Assembly (NCBI GenBank): GCA_007131295.1
Contig: SLQW01000163.1
Coordinates: 1-37,313 of the forward strand
Direction: 5' to 3'
Length of the DNA: 37,313 nucleotides
Origin: Pseudomonadales bacterium
GTDB taxonomy: Bacteria > Pseudomonadota > Gammaproteobacteria > Pseudomonadales > Azotimanducaceae
A program made the translations under genes and the position numbers. Below the pieces are notes generated by a model. It searched no databases, was not told the DNA's origin, and saw nothing but the letters and a program-made list of their open reading frames with translations. The number at the start of each line of letters is the position of its first letter. The stretch's first letter is position 1. This document shows positions 7,767 through 15,902 of this stretch, in pieces.

Positions 7767-9202
7767 GCGGGCCGGTCCTCAGTCTTGATCTCGGGACCAC
7801 CGGTGTCCGCGCCGTGCTGTTCGCTGAGGACGGGAGCCAGCTTGCCAGCGCCTATCAACGACTCGAAGTAAGGTTTCCCGCAGCCGATCGGGTGGAACAG
7901 GACGCGAGCGATTTCTGTACGCGCAGCCAGGAGGTCATGGCTGCCGCGCTGGCGGAGGCAAAGATCGGCCCCGGGGATCTGCGCGCCGTGGGCGTGGTGA
8001 CCCAGCGCAGCAGCGTGGTCGCCTGGGATGCGCGGACCGGCGCCGCGCTGGCGCCGGTCATCGGCTGGCAGGACCGGCGAACCCTCGAGCGGGTGCTGGA
8101 GCTCAGGGCCCTCGGCCTGCCGGTGAACACGCTCGCGAGCTGCACCAAGTACGAATGGCTCCTGCGCGAGGACGCCGAGGTTCGTCGTGCTGCCGCTCGG
8201 GGTCGCTTGAGGCTCGGCACCCCGGACGTCTGGCTCACGCATTGGCTCACTGGCGGCGAGGCGTTCGTCACCGATCCTTCCAGCGCCGGCGCCACTGGAC
8301 TCTACGATGCCGGCAGCGGCGGCTGGCTGCCGGCGGCTCTGGAGCTGTTTGGCCAGGAGCCCGGCTGGCACCCGCAGATCGTCGCCAGCAATGCCACGGC
8401 GGGCGTCACCGACGCGGCACGCTTCGGCGCGGCAGTCCCGGTGGCAGCGCGGGCCGGGGATCAGCAGGCGGCCTGTTTCGCTCAGGGCGTCACCGCCGTG
8501 GGCGACGCCAAGATCACGCTCGGCACTTCCGCCATGCTCGACCGCTGCACTGGCAACGAGGCCTCCGAGGCGCCACCCGGGGCCTACGACCTGCCGTTGT
8601 GGCGTTTGGCCGACACCGCGGGTGGTGTGACCGATGCCTTTTGCCACGAAGGGACCGTGATCACCGCTGGGGCTGCGGTGGAGTGGCTGCAGCGGATCGG
8701 CGTGCTCGCCGATCCGGCCGAGATGGATGCAATGGCCGCGGCGGCCCGACCGGGCGTGGTGTTCGTACCGGCACTGGCGGGGCTCGGTACGCCCTACATG
8801 GCGGATCAGGTGCGCGGCAGTTTCACTGGTCTCGGCCTCGAGTGTGGCCGCAACGAACTCGTGCGCGCGGTGCTCGATGGCATCGCCCAGCGCTGCGCTG
8901 ATCTCGCCGAAGCACTGGCGGTCACTGGCGATCTGTACGTGGATGGTGGTCTTGCCCGTAGCGCTTGGCTGCTGCAACGGCTCGCCGACCTCAGCGGCTG
9001 CGTCGTTCTACCGGCGCGGGAGGTCGAATCCACGGCGCGTGGCGGAGCTGCCCTGGCGGCGATCTCTCCAGGCATGGCGGGGGATCCCCTGCCGGCGCAG
9101 CAACCGGCAGCGGTCGTTGAACCTGAGCTCGATGCTGAAGACCGGGCAACGGAGCGCGACAGCTGGCGCGGACAGCTCGAGCGATGGCTAGCGACGCCCT
9201 GA
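7763..9202 (+). CDS. FGGY-family carbohydrate kinase, glycerol-kinase-like
   Basis: 479 residues, standard for FGGY kinases. The N-terminal phosphate-1 motif LSLDLGTTGVRAVLF (about 6-20), an internal GTSAMLDR, and a C-terminal VDGGLARSAWLLQ (about 393-405) define the actin-like ATPase fold. GVVTQRSSVVAWD and IGWQDRRT correspond to the substrate-side motifs of glycerol kinases (usually NQRET and WQDRRT), partly altered here (TQRSS), so glycerol itself is not certain. The start ATG 7763 overlaps the preceding TGA (ATGA). With GlpD it would give polyol to polyol phosphate to ketone phosphate; the neighbouring flavoprotein suggests a modified glycerol or glycerol-ether substrate, which is inference. 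Confidence 0.84.
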   Translation: MSGPVLSLDLGTTGVRAVLFAEDGSQLASAYQRLEVRFPAADRVEQDASDFCTRSQEVMAAALAEAKIGPGDLRAVGVVTQRSSVVAWDARTGAALAPVIGWQDRRTLERVLELRALGLPVNTLASCTKYEWLLREDAEVRRAAARGRLRLGTPDVWLTHWLTGGEAFVTDPSSAGATGLYDAGSGGWLPAALELFGQEPGWHPQIVASNATAGVTDAARFGAAVPVAARAGDQQAACFAQGVTAVGDAKITLGTSAMLDRCTGNEASEAPPGAYDLPLWRLADTAGGVTDAFCHEGTVITAGAAVEWLQRIGVLADPAEMDAMAAAARPGVVFVPALAGLGTPYMADQVRGSFTGLGLECGRNELVRAVLDGIAQRCADLAEALAVTGDLYVDGGLARSAWLLQRLADLSGCVVLPAREVESTARGGAALAAISPGMAGDPLPAQQPAAVVEPELDAEDRATERDSWRGQLERWLATP

Positions 9203-9387
9203 GCGACATTTTCCGGCGATCTGATTGAGCACGGGCCATCTCCAGCGGCCTGCCGGGCAATTTGAGCAACAAGATCTCCGACGTCGACGTGCACGGGCCG
9301 CCAGGGGCCGACGTCGAGGCGCGGATTGATCCCGGCGCCCTTGCCGGCGCCCTTGCAGGCGCCCTCGAGTAGCTGCGCGCTTGCCCT

Positions 9388-9407
9388 AAGCCTTCGCCTG
9401 AAGGCTT
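9388..9407. terminator. 8-bp hairpin at the 3' end of the lipocalin gene
   Basis: AAGCCTTC (9388-9395) pairs perfectly with GAAGGCTT (9400-9407) around a 4-nt loop, directly after the lipocalin stop at 9408 on the minus strand and about 190 bp after the kinase stop on the plus strand. Only a short T-run (TTT) follows on plus. It could end transcription from either side. Confidence 0.5.
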
Positions 9408-9953
9408 TCAGCAGTCCTTCTCGCCGTGATCCACCGGGATGAGTTCATCTACCGGGAACGCCAGATCGCGTGCCCGCTCGATCAGCTCGCGCTGGACGCG
9501 TTCGTCGAGCTCGGGCGAGCGCGCCAGGATCCAGAGGTATCTGCGGGTCGGCCCTGACACCATGGCCCAGCGGTAGTCGTCGTCGAGCGCGATGACGTGG
9601 TAACCGCCTGCGAACGGCCAGAAAAACGAGACGGCGAGACTAGCGGTGCCAGGATCGCCGCGGAAGCGCGCCGTACCCTCGACCTCACGCCAGTCGCAGG
9701 CCTCGGGGTCGAAACCGCGGTTGTGCACCGTGACCCGACCGTCGTCACGCAGCGTGTACTCGGCGGTGACGCGGGTCAGGCCGCGCTCGAAGCGGTGGTC
9801 CAGGCGCATGATCGCGTACCAGAGCCCGGTGTAGCGCTCGATCTCGAACCCGTCTACCGGTTCGACGCCGCGCGGTGTACCGGTGCAGCCCAGAAGCAGT
9901 GCGAGCCCCAGCAGGCTCGCCAGCGTCCTCACGAGAGAGAAGCGAATCGACAT
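9408..9953 (-). CDS. blc: Outer-membrane lipocalin lipoprotein (Blc family)
   Basis: 181 residues, as expected for bacterial lipocalin. The N-terminus has a hydrophobic signal ending in the lipobox LLGC (Cys23), with Thr at +2, compatible with outer-membrane sorting. The first structurally conserved region is YTGLWYAI (Gly43-Leu-Trp45), followed by the strand motif VTAEYTLRDDGRVTVHNRG, SFFWPFAGGYHVIALDDDYRWAMV and the third conserved segment TRRYLWILARSP. Blc proteins bind lysophospholipids or fatty acids at the outer membrane. The gene is divergent from the DUF5916 outer-membrane gene, sharing about 120 bp of upstream DNA, so the two envelope genes could share control. Confidence 0.9.
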   Translation of the reverse strand: MSIRFSLVRTLASLLGLALLLGCTGTPRGVEPVDGFEIERYTGLWYAIMRLDHRFERGLTRVTAEYTLRDDGRVTVHNRGFDPEACDWREVEGTARFRGDPGTASLAVSFFWPFAGGYHVIALDDDYRWAMVSGPTRRYLWILARSPELDERVQRELIERARDLAFPVDELIPVDHGEKDC

Positions 9954-10074
9954 TCCACGATTTTTCCAGAATTCGCCCGCTTCGGGAACAGCAACGGAGT
10001 CGAGCTGCTGCTAGAATTTTTCCTCTCGATTCCGCGGCTTGCCGCTCGAAGTTAAAGCGGACGATAACCTGAGC

Positions 10075-12480
10075 ATGATGACCCTGCGTTCTCTAGCGAT
10101 GACTGCGCGTCTTTTTGTCCTGGCGGGAGCGCTAGGTCTCTTGGCCGGACCGACGCTGGGATTGCCTACCGTCGCGCGGGCCATCAACACCCTCCCTTAC
10201 GTGAGTGCTGACGCCGCAGCCATCGACATCGACGGACGCCTCGACGAGGCGATCTGGGCTGACATCCCCGGCTGGGACGATTTCCGCGTAATCGAACCGG
10301 ATACCCTCACCCGGCCCGCAGAACGCACTGTTGTGAGGGTGTTTTATACCAATGATGGGCTTTATGTCGGCGTCGAGGCGGAACAGGATCCGGAAACCCT
10401 GGTGGCCCGGCTCACGGCGCGGGATCAGGGAGTAAACCGGGACAATATTTCGATCACCATCGATCCCACCGGGGAGGGCCGCTACGGCTACTGGTTCACC
10501 GTCGCGCTGGGCGGGAGCGTGCAGGATGGGACGGTGGTCCCTGAACGCAACTACAGCAGCGAGTGGGACGGTCCCTGGGTCGGCGCCAGCGCCGAGACCG
10601 AGTACGGCTGGAGCGCAGAGTTCTTCCTGCCCTGGTCCATGATGGCCATGCCGGCGGGAGACGGCGATCGCAGGATCGGCTTTTACATCTCGCGCCGCGT
10701 CGCCCATCTCGACGAGCGCTGGGCCATGCCGGCTCTTCCGCGCACCCAGAGCCGTTTCATGTCGGTGCTGAAACCTCTGGGTCTCGAGAACGTACGGCCT
10801 TCATCGCAGCTGACGTTCTATCCCTATGCAAGCGGCAGCTTCGACACCCGTGGCGGCGGATTCGAACAGAAGCTCGGCGCGGATGTGTACTGGCGGCCCA
10901 CCCCCGACATGCAGTTCGCCGCGAGCATCTACCCGGATTTCGGTACGGTGGAGCAGGACGATCTGGTAGTGAACCTGTCGGCCTTCGAAACCTTCTTCAG
11001 TGAGAAGAGGGCGTTTTTTCTCGAAGGTCAGGAGCTGTTCGTGTCCTCACCGCGCGCCACTGGTGATGTACCCGGCGTACCGCGACTGATACTCGTCAAT
11101 ACCCGGCGGATCGGTGCACCCGCGCCAGCGCCGGACGTTCCCGGCGTCGTTGCCCTGGATCGCCTCGAGGCCCAGCAGCCTACGGAGCTGCGCGGTGCCA
11201 TGAGGACCAGCGTGCAGCGTGGCAATGTGCGCCTGGGCGCCCTCGCAGCCCACGAGAAGGACAGTAGCCTCACCGGCTTCGATGTTTTCGGGGATCCGGT
11301 GGAGCTGGACGTTCGCGGCCGCCGCTTCGCCGCCCTGCGTGGCGTCTGGGACGGCAACGGGGAAGAAGGCCGCCGCGGTATCGGCACCACGCTCACGGCG
11401 GTAGAAGGGCCCGACGAGGATGCCTACGTCGGGGCCATCGACGCCCGTCTGCTCACTGGAAACGGCACCTGGCAGGTCGATACCCAAGCCATGGTGTCGC
11501 ATACGGACGCTGGCACTGGCGCCGGGTTCATCGCGGATACGGTCTTCATTCCCAGGCAGGGCCAGCGGCATGCCCTGAGCCTGGATTTTTTCGACGACCA
11601 GTTCGACCTCAACGCGCTCGGATTCCTTTCCCGCAACGACTCGCGGGCGCTGCGCTATCGCTACGAGCGCGTGCGCTCGGACCTCGCGAGCCTGCGCGAG
11701 CAGCGCACGACGCTGCGTGTGATTCAGGGCTGGAATTCGAATTCACGCGTTGTTGCTGCAGGCATGTTCGCGCAGCGCAGATGGATTCACCACGACCTGA
11801 GCCGTTCGACGGCCGAGCTGCAGTTCCGGCCGGCGCGCTGGGATGACCGCAACAGTCGTGGCAACGGCGATTTCCGCATCGACGACCGCTATGGCCTGAC
11901 GCTGGGCTGGGAGTCGGACAGCAGTCAGCCGCTCAGCTACGGCTTCGAGTTCGATATACGCAACGAGGACCTGGGCGATCTCGCCTGGCGCGGCGAGGGC
12001 TTCCTGGCCTATCGACCATTCGACAATGTCTCGGCTCGCGTCGACCTCACCTACCGGCAGCGCAACGACTGGCTGCTGCATCGGCGCAACCGCGAGTTCG
12101 CCCTGTTCGACGCCGAGGAGTGGCGTCCGCGTATTGCCATGGACTACTTCTTCTCGGCGCGCCAGCACCTCCGCATTTCCCTGCAGTGGGTCGGACTGAA
12201 GGCCTCCGAGGCGGCGTTGCTGCAGCTGGCCGACGACGGCCGTTTCGGGCCGCGTGAGCGGGCCGTGGGCGCACCGCGCGAAGACTTCGTGATCTCGAAC
12301 CTGGTGCTTCAGATGCGCTACCGGTGGGAGCTGGCGCCGCTTTCTGACCTGTTTGTGGTCTACACCCGCGGCGGCAGCCTCCAGGACGGACTTGGTCGCG
12401 ACTTTCCAGATCTGTTCAGGGCCAGCTTCGCGAATCCAGACACCAGCGAAGTGGTGATGAAGCTCCGCTACCGCATCTGA
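10075..12480 (+). CDS. DUF5916 / CBM9-like outer-membrane beta-barrel protein
   Basis: About 801 residues from ATG 10075; TTG 10039 and ATG 10078 or 10099 are alternatives, and no strong ribosome site decides. A signal peptide (TARLFVLAGALGLLAGPT, Ala-Arg-Ala site near residue 36) leads into a family-9 carbohydrate-binding-like domain (IDIDGRLDEAIW, about 50-210). The DUF5916 core follows (PDFGTVEQDDLVVNLSAFET, FFSEKRAFFLEGQELF) and then a long alternating beta-strand region typical of an outer-membrane barrel, ending KLRYRI. Such proteins are widespread in marine and soil bacteria and their function is unproven; polymer binding or uptake is often supposed. No SusC/TonB partner or glycoside hydrolase is nearby. 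Confidence 0.82.
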   Translation: MMTLRSLAMTARLFVLAGALGLLAGPTLGLPTVARAINTLPYVSADAAAIDIDGRLDEAIWADIPGWDDFRVIEPDTLTRPAERTVVRVFYTNDGLYVGVEAEQDPETLVARLTARDQGVNRDNISITIDPTGEGRYGYWFTVALGGSVQDGTVVPERNYSSEWDGPWVGASAETEYGWSAEFFLPWSMMAMPAGDGDRRIGFYISRRVAHLDERWAMPALPRTQSRFMSVLKPLGLENVRPSSQLTFYPYASGSFDTRGGGFEQKLGADVYWRPTPDMQFAASIYPDFGTVEQDDLVVNLSAFETFFSEKRAFFLEGQELFVSSPRATGDVPGVPRLILVNTRRIGAPAPAPDVPGVVALDRLEAQQPTELRGAMRTSVQRGNVRLGALAAHEKDSSLTGFDVFGDPVELDVRGRRFAALRGVWDGNGEEGRRGIGTTLTAVEGPDEDAYVGAIDARLLTGNGTWQVDTQAMVSHTDAGTGAGFIADTVFIPRQGQRHALSLDFFDDQFDLNALGFLSRNDSRALRYRYERVRSDLASLREQRTTLRVIQGWNSNSRVVAAGMFAQRRWIHHDLSRSTAELQFRPARWDDRNSRGNGDFRIDDRYGLTLGWESDSSQPLSYGFEFDIRNEDLGDLAWRGEGFLAYRPFDNVSARVDLTYRQRNDWLLHRRNREFALFDAEEWRPRIAMDYFFSARQHLRISLQWVGLKASEAALLQLADDGRFGPRERAVGAPREDFVISNLVLQMRYRWELAPLSDLFVVYTRGGSLQDGLGRDFPDLFRASFANPDTSEVVMKLRYRI

Positions 12481-12484
12481 CGTT

Positions 12485-12499
12485 GCGCAGTCGCTGCGC
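12485..12499. terminator. Short hairpin between convergent DUF5916 and LLM genes
   Basis: GCGCAG (12485-12490) and CTGCGC (12494-12499) form a 6-bp stem with a TCG loop in the 37-bp gap between stops at 12480 (+) and 12518 (-). No T-run follows. The terminator role is inferred from position only. Confidence 0.3.
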
Positions 12500-12517
12500 G
12501 CCTGTCGAACCGACGGA

Positions 12518-13537
12518 TCAGCCGAGAACGAGCTCTGCCAGGGTCCCCAGTTCCGCCTCGGAGCGGGCGGAGACCAGGAGCGAGGTCACCGGCGTCTCGC
12601 GCCAGGCCTGCAGACGATCGCGGATGCGCTCTTTGGGTCCGACCAGCGAGATCTCGTCGGCGAGTTCGTCCGGAACCGCCATCATCGCTTCCTGCTTCTT
12701 TCCGGCCAGGTAGAGCTCCTGGATCGTCTCGGTCTCCGCTTCGAAGCCGAAGCGACTGATCAGCTCCTTGTGGAAGTTGCGGTCCTTCGCGCCCATGCCA
12801 CCGACGTACAGCGCAAGCATGCCCTTCACCGGCATGAGCCCCTGCTCGACGTCGTCGGTGATGTTGACCACTACGCCTTGGCAGATCTCGAAACCTGGGC
12901 GGGCATGCTTCAGCGAATCCGCGTAGACCTCGTTGCGATAGGGCGAGTAGTACAGCGGCAGCCAGCCGTCGCCGATTGCAACGGTCTGGGCGACATTTTT
13001 CGGCCCTTCCGCGCCCATGAAGATGGGCAGGTCGGCGCGTAGCGGGTGGGTAATGGACTTCAGTGGCTTGCCGAGCCCCCAGGCGCCCTCGCCGGTGTAG
13101 GGCAGGGGATAGTGCGGTCCGTCGTTGCTTACCGGTTCCTCGCGCGCGAGAACCTGGCGGATGATCGAGACGTACTCGCGGGTGCGGGCCAGCGGCTTCG
13201 AGAAGGGCGCGCCGTACCAGCCCTCCACCACCTGCGGTCCGGATACACCGAGGCCGAGGATCATGCGGCCGTTCGACAGGTGATCGATCGCCATGGCGGC
13301 CATGGCCATGGCGGTGGGGGAACGTGCGGAGAGCTGGCAGACGCCGGTGCCGAGCCGGATCTTCGAGGTGTTGGCGCCGATCCAGGCCAGCGGCGTCAGC
13401 GCGTCCGAACCGTAGGCCTCTGCGGTCCAGACCGAGTCGTAGCCGAGCTTCTCGGCGGCCTGCACCATGCCGATCAGGTTCTTCGGTGGCTGCGCCCCCC
13501 AGTAGCCCAGTTGGAGACCGAGTTTGAGATCCTTCAT
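12518..13537 (-). CDS. LLM-class (luciferase-like) flavin/F420 oxidoreductase
   Basis: 339 residues of the luciferase-like monooxygenase TIM barrel. N-terminal LKLGLQLGYWGAQPP, AEAYGSDALTPLAWIGA, IRLGTGVCQLSARSPTAMAM and LGLGVSGPQVVEGWYG closely match the Rv3520c-type F420 subfamily as I remember it, and MGAEGPKNVAQTVAIGDGWLP supports this. In actinobacteria such enzymes use coenzyme F420; most gammaproteobacteria do not make it, so FMN use is an alternative. The substrate is unknown. The gene sits on the same strand as the SRPBCC/OYE pair but 105 bp downstream, with a hairpin between, so it is likely a separate transcript. Confidence 0.87.
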   Translation of the reverse strand: MKDLKLGLQLGYWGAQPPKNLIGMVQAAEKLGYDSVWTAEAYGSDALTPLAWIGANTSKIRLGTGVCQLSARSPTAMAMAAMAIDHLSNGRMILGLGVSGPQVVEGWYGAPFSKPLARTREYVSIIRQVLAREEPVSNDGPHYPLPYTGEGAWGLGKPLKSITHPLRADLPIFMGAEGPKNVAQTVAIGDGWLPLYYSPYRNEVYADSLKHARPGFEICQGVVVNITDDVEQGLMPVKGMLALYVGGMGAKDRNFHKELISRFGFEAETETIQELYLAGKKQEAMMAVPDELADEISLVGPKERIRDRLQAWRETPVTSLLVSARSEAELGTLAELVLG

Positions 13538-13603
13538 GCCTGCTCCCTGCTGTCGAGCCCGTGAACGTGTGCTTGCAGTCGCGAGTCTAGCGCAGGCTTG
13601 GCC

Positions 13604-13627
13604 GAAACCGACACCCTTGACGGTTTC
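13604..13627. terminator. Hairpin downstream of the SRPBCC gene
   Basis: GAAACCG (13604-13610) pairs with CGGTTTC (13621-13627) over 7 bp with a 10-nt loop, 15 bp past the SRPBCC stop on the minus strand and before the LLM gene. It plausibly ends the OYE-SRPBCC transcript; the U-run is weak. Confidence 0.4.
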
Positions 13628-13642
13628 CTGATCCCTGGCCGT

Positions 13643-14029
13643 TCAGGCGCTGCCGAGAACGCGCTCGAGCTGTTCGAGCGCGCCTTCCATGCTGCGACGG
13701 ATGAACGGCTCTACCGCTTCCGGGCGCACGTCGGTCTCCCAGATCAGCAGGCAGCCCTCGGGCTGAGGGCGCACCTCGATGGCCGCCTTGTGCGCCTCGA
13801 GAGCTGGCGTCGAAGCGATGACGCTGTATTCGAGCCGCCTTTGCGCGGGATCTCGCAGCAGAATGCGCTCGGCGAGTTCTCCGGCGCCTGCCATGGCGAA
13901 GCGACGCACGTCGCCTTCCATCTCGCAGGACTCGACGCCAGGCACCCAGTCGATCCGCGCCGGGTCGCCGACCACGTCCCAGACCGCGTCGGCGCTGAAC
14001 GGGAGGGAGTGTTCGATCCGCAGAGCCAT
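13643..14029 (-). CDS. SRPBCC (START/Bet v 1-like) family protein
   Basis: 128 residues. The opening MALRIEHSLPFSADAVWDVV and the DWVPGVESCEMEGDVRRF segment match the polyketide cyclase/dehydrase-like SRPBCC fold, a small helix-grip domain with a deep hydrophobic cavity; the long C-terminal helix (EPFIRRSMEGALEQLERVL) is also seen. I chose ATG 14029 because GAGGAG lies about 7 nt upstream; the frame extends further but runs into the preceding gene's end. It lies 11 bp after the OYE gene, so the two are co-transcribed, and a role in binding or hydrating the OYE substrate is possible. Ligand unknown. Confidence 0.82.
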   Translation of the reverse strand: MALRIEHSLPFSADAVWDVVGDPARIDWVPGVESCEMEGDVRRFAMAGAGELAERILLRDPAQRRLEYSVIASTPALEAHKAAIEVRPQPEGCLLIWETDVRPEAVEPFIRRSMEGALEQLERVLGSA

Positions 14030-14040
14030 GGCGTATCTCC

Positions 14041-15117
14041 TCAATCGGCCACGAATCCGGGCCACTTGCTCATGTAGTCGATGAACACTGGGCTCAGGCC
14101 CTCTGCAGCGAGGTGTTCGCGGCTGACCGGAAGAGTCACGGGTTCGAAGGCAGCATCATGCGTCATGCGCTCCGGGAAGTCGTGGTGCAGGATCGCCGCC
14201 CGGCCCAGCAGGACGAAGTCGACGCCGGCATCGAGGCAGGCATTGGCGTCCATGGGCCGCGCAACTTTGCCTGCCACGCCGAGACGCACGCCATGCCGGT
14301 CGATGTCGGTGAAGAGATCAATAAGGCGTCGTCCCTTGAAGGCCTCGTCCTGCGGTTCCTTGAACACGCTCCACAGCGACATGTCCAGGTAGTCGATATC
14401 GCCCGCGGCCATGAGTTCGGCCGCGAGCTCCCGCATTTCCGCGAGATCGATGCCGAAGCGTTCCGGCGACAGGCGTACGCCAAGTTGAAAGTCTGGCCGG
14501 CAGCGGCTGCGGATGCCGCGGATGACATCGGTGAGCGGTGCAGCCCGGTTTTCGAGGCTGCCGCCGAAGCGGTCCTCGCGGCGGTTGGTTTCCGTGCTTA
14601 AGAACTGGCAGAGCACGTAGCCATGGGCTCCGTGCAGCTCGACGCCGTCAAAGCCGGCTGCGTCGGCGCGCTCGGCCGCGCGCACGAAGTCCTCGATGAG
14701 CTGTTCTACTTCCTCGGTGGTCAGCGCGCGGGCGCCGAACTCCTCGTTCACCGACGGACACACCGGGGTGGTGCCGATCAGCTCTGCTGGCGAGCGCATG
14801 CCGGCGTGATGGAGTTGCACTGACGACAGACTGCCTGCCGCGCGCAGCGCCGCGGCCAGCCGTGACAGGCCCTCGATGTGCTCGTCGCCGAAAATGCCGA
14901 GCTGGCCGGGAAAGCCCTGGCCCACGGCCTGCACGTGGGCGGCGCAGGTCATGGTCAGCCCGAACCCGCCCTGGGCGCGCATCAGCAGCCAGTTGAACTC
15001 CTCATCGGACAAGCGGCCGTCTGCATGGCTCTGAGAATTGGTGAGCGGGGCCAGCATGAAGCGGTTCTTCATGGCCGGCCCGCGCTTGAAGGAGAGGGGT
15101 TCGAAGAGCTGCGCCAT
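14041..15117 (-). CDS. NADH:flavin oxidoreductase, old yellow enzyme family
   Basis: 358 residues, one FMN-binding TIM barrel without the extra C-terminal FAD/NAD domain of 2,4-dienoyl-CoA reductase. LFEPLSFKRGPAMKNRFMLAPLT is the family N-terminus; QLHHAGM (about 101-107), the substrate-anion-binding pair in VELHGAHGYVLCQFLS (His162, His165) and TNRREDRFGGSLENR (about 177-191) are signature motifs. Members reduce activated C=C bonds of enones, nitro-olefins or nitrate esters. It is first in a two-gene operon with the SRPBCC protein and is divergent from the fasciclin gene across 201 bp. Confidence 0.9.
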   Translation of the reverse strand: MAQLFEPLSFKRGPAMKNRFMLAPLTNSQSHADGRLSDEEFNWLLMRAQGGFGLTMTCAAHVQAVGQGFPGQLGIFGDEHIEGLSRLAAALRAAGSLSSVQLHHAGMRSPAELIGTTPVCPSVNEEFGARALTTEEVEQLIEDFVRAAERADAAGFDGVELHGAHGYVLCQFLSTETNRREDRFGGSLENRAAPLTDVIRGIRSRCRPDFQLGVRLSPERFGIDLAEMRELAAELMAAGDIDYLDMSLWSVFKEPQDEAFKGRRLIDLFTDIDRHGVRLGVAGKVARPMDANACLDAGVDFVLLGRAAILHHDFPERMTHDAAFEPVTLPVSREHLAAEGLSPVFIDYMSKWPGFVAD

Positions 15118-15224
15118 GCAGGGTGTACTCCGCTGATTCGGGAGCGCGCATGGTAATGCATGTCGCCCCTTGAAGAGGCGTCGGCCTCTGGCCCATGCTC
15201 CCGCCGCTCGTCGGTTTGTTCATG

Positions 15225-15239
15225 TTGTGTATAGGACAA
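15225..15239. promoter_or_regulatory. TTGT-N7-ACAA dyad upstream of the fasciclin gene
   Basis: TTGT (15225-15228) and ACAA (15236-15239) surround GTATAGG in the divergent OYE/fasciclin gap, about 80 bp before the fasciclin start. The local sequence is more AT-rich than its surroundings, which suits a promoter or operator. I could not assign a sigma factor or regulator; MerR-type regulators bind dyads of roughly this form, but that link is speculative. Confidence 0.3.
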
Positions 15240-15250
15240 ACTTTACTTCT

Positions 15251-15280
15251 CCAGGTGGGGCGCGTAACTTTTCGACCTGG
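15251..15280 (+). promoter_or_regulatory. Possible leader hairpin of the fasciclin mRNA
   Basis: CCAGGT (15251-15256) and ACCTGG (15275-15280) are perfect complements around an 18-nt loop, 38 bp before the fasciclin ATG. It would form in the 5' UTR if transcription starts near 15240. Role unknown. Confidence 0.25.
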
Positions 15281-15318
15281 GAGGGGGTGTTTCCCGGATC
15301 AATCAACGGAGCCCCCCA

Positions 15319-15852
15319 ATGGATGTTCGAACCGAAGCATTTCCTGCAGTACCGACACCTCTACGCTGGTTCGCCTGCGGCATGCTGCTGCTGGCCCTCA
15401 CGGCAGCACTGACTACTCAGGCCAATTACGGCTACCGCCAGCAGGCGGATATCGTGGATACGGCCATCGGTGCCGGCCAATTCGAGACCCTTGTGGCCGC
15501 TGTTGCAGCGGCCGGGTTGGGCGACACGCTGCGCGGCGACGGCCCGTTCACGGTGTTCGCGCCGACCGACGAAGCCTTCGCAAAACTTCCTGAAGGGACG
15601 GTTGAGTCGCTGCTGGAGGAAGAAAACCTGGACCAGCTGCGGGCAATTCTCACCTACCACGTCGTAGCCGGTAAGGTGATGGCCGCGGATGTGGCCGGTC
15701 TCGACAGTGCGACGACCGTTCAGGGTCAGAGCGTAACTGTGTCCACGATGGGCAATGGCGTGATGATCGACGGTGCCAGCGTCGTCCAGGCCGACATCGA
15801 AGCCAGCAATGGCGTCATCCACGTCATCGATACGGTGCTCATCCCGAATTGA
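15319..15852 (+). CDS. Secreted or membrane-anchored fasciclin-domain protein
   Basis: 177 residues. An N-terminal hydrophobic stretch ([19 protein letters not shown], about 15-33) is a signal peptide or anchor, followed by one fasciclin (FAS1) domain: [19 protein letters not shown], the H1 box [28 protein letters not shown], and the H2-like [15 protein letters not shown] at the C-terminus. Length is typical of bacterial single-domain FAS1 proteins, which are thought to act in cell adhesion or envelope interactions. The start at ATG 15319 has CGGAGC about 6 nt upstream. It is convergent with PhoD; a hairpin lies between them. Confidence 0.88.
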   Translation: MDVRTEAFPAVPTPLRWFACGMLLLALTAALTTQANYGYRQQADIVDTAIGAGQFETLVAAVAAAGLGDTLRGDGPFTVFAPTDEAFAKLPEGTVESLLEEENLDQLRAILTYHVVAGKVMAADVAGLDSATTVQGQSVTVSTMGNGVMIDGASVVQADIEASNGVIHVIDTVLIPN

Positions 15853-15862
15853 TTGGCGTCAC

Positions 15863-15891
15863 GCGACCCGGCGCTCGTGGCGTCGGGTCGC
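15863..15891. terminator. GC-rich hairpin between fasciclin and PhoD genes
   Basis: GCGACCCGGCGC (15863-15874) pairs with GCGTCGGGTCGC (15880-15891) as a 12-bp stem with one G-U wobble and a 5-nt loop. It fills the 50-bp gap between convergent stops at 15852 (+) and 15903 (-), so a shared terminator is likely, though it lacks a T-run. Confidence 0.6.
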
Positions 15892-15902
15892 ATGCCCTTG
15901 CC

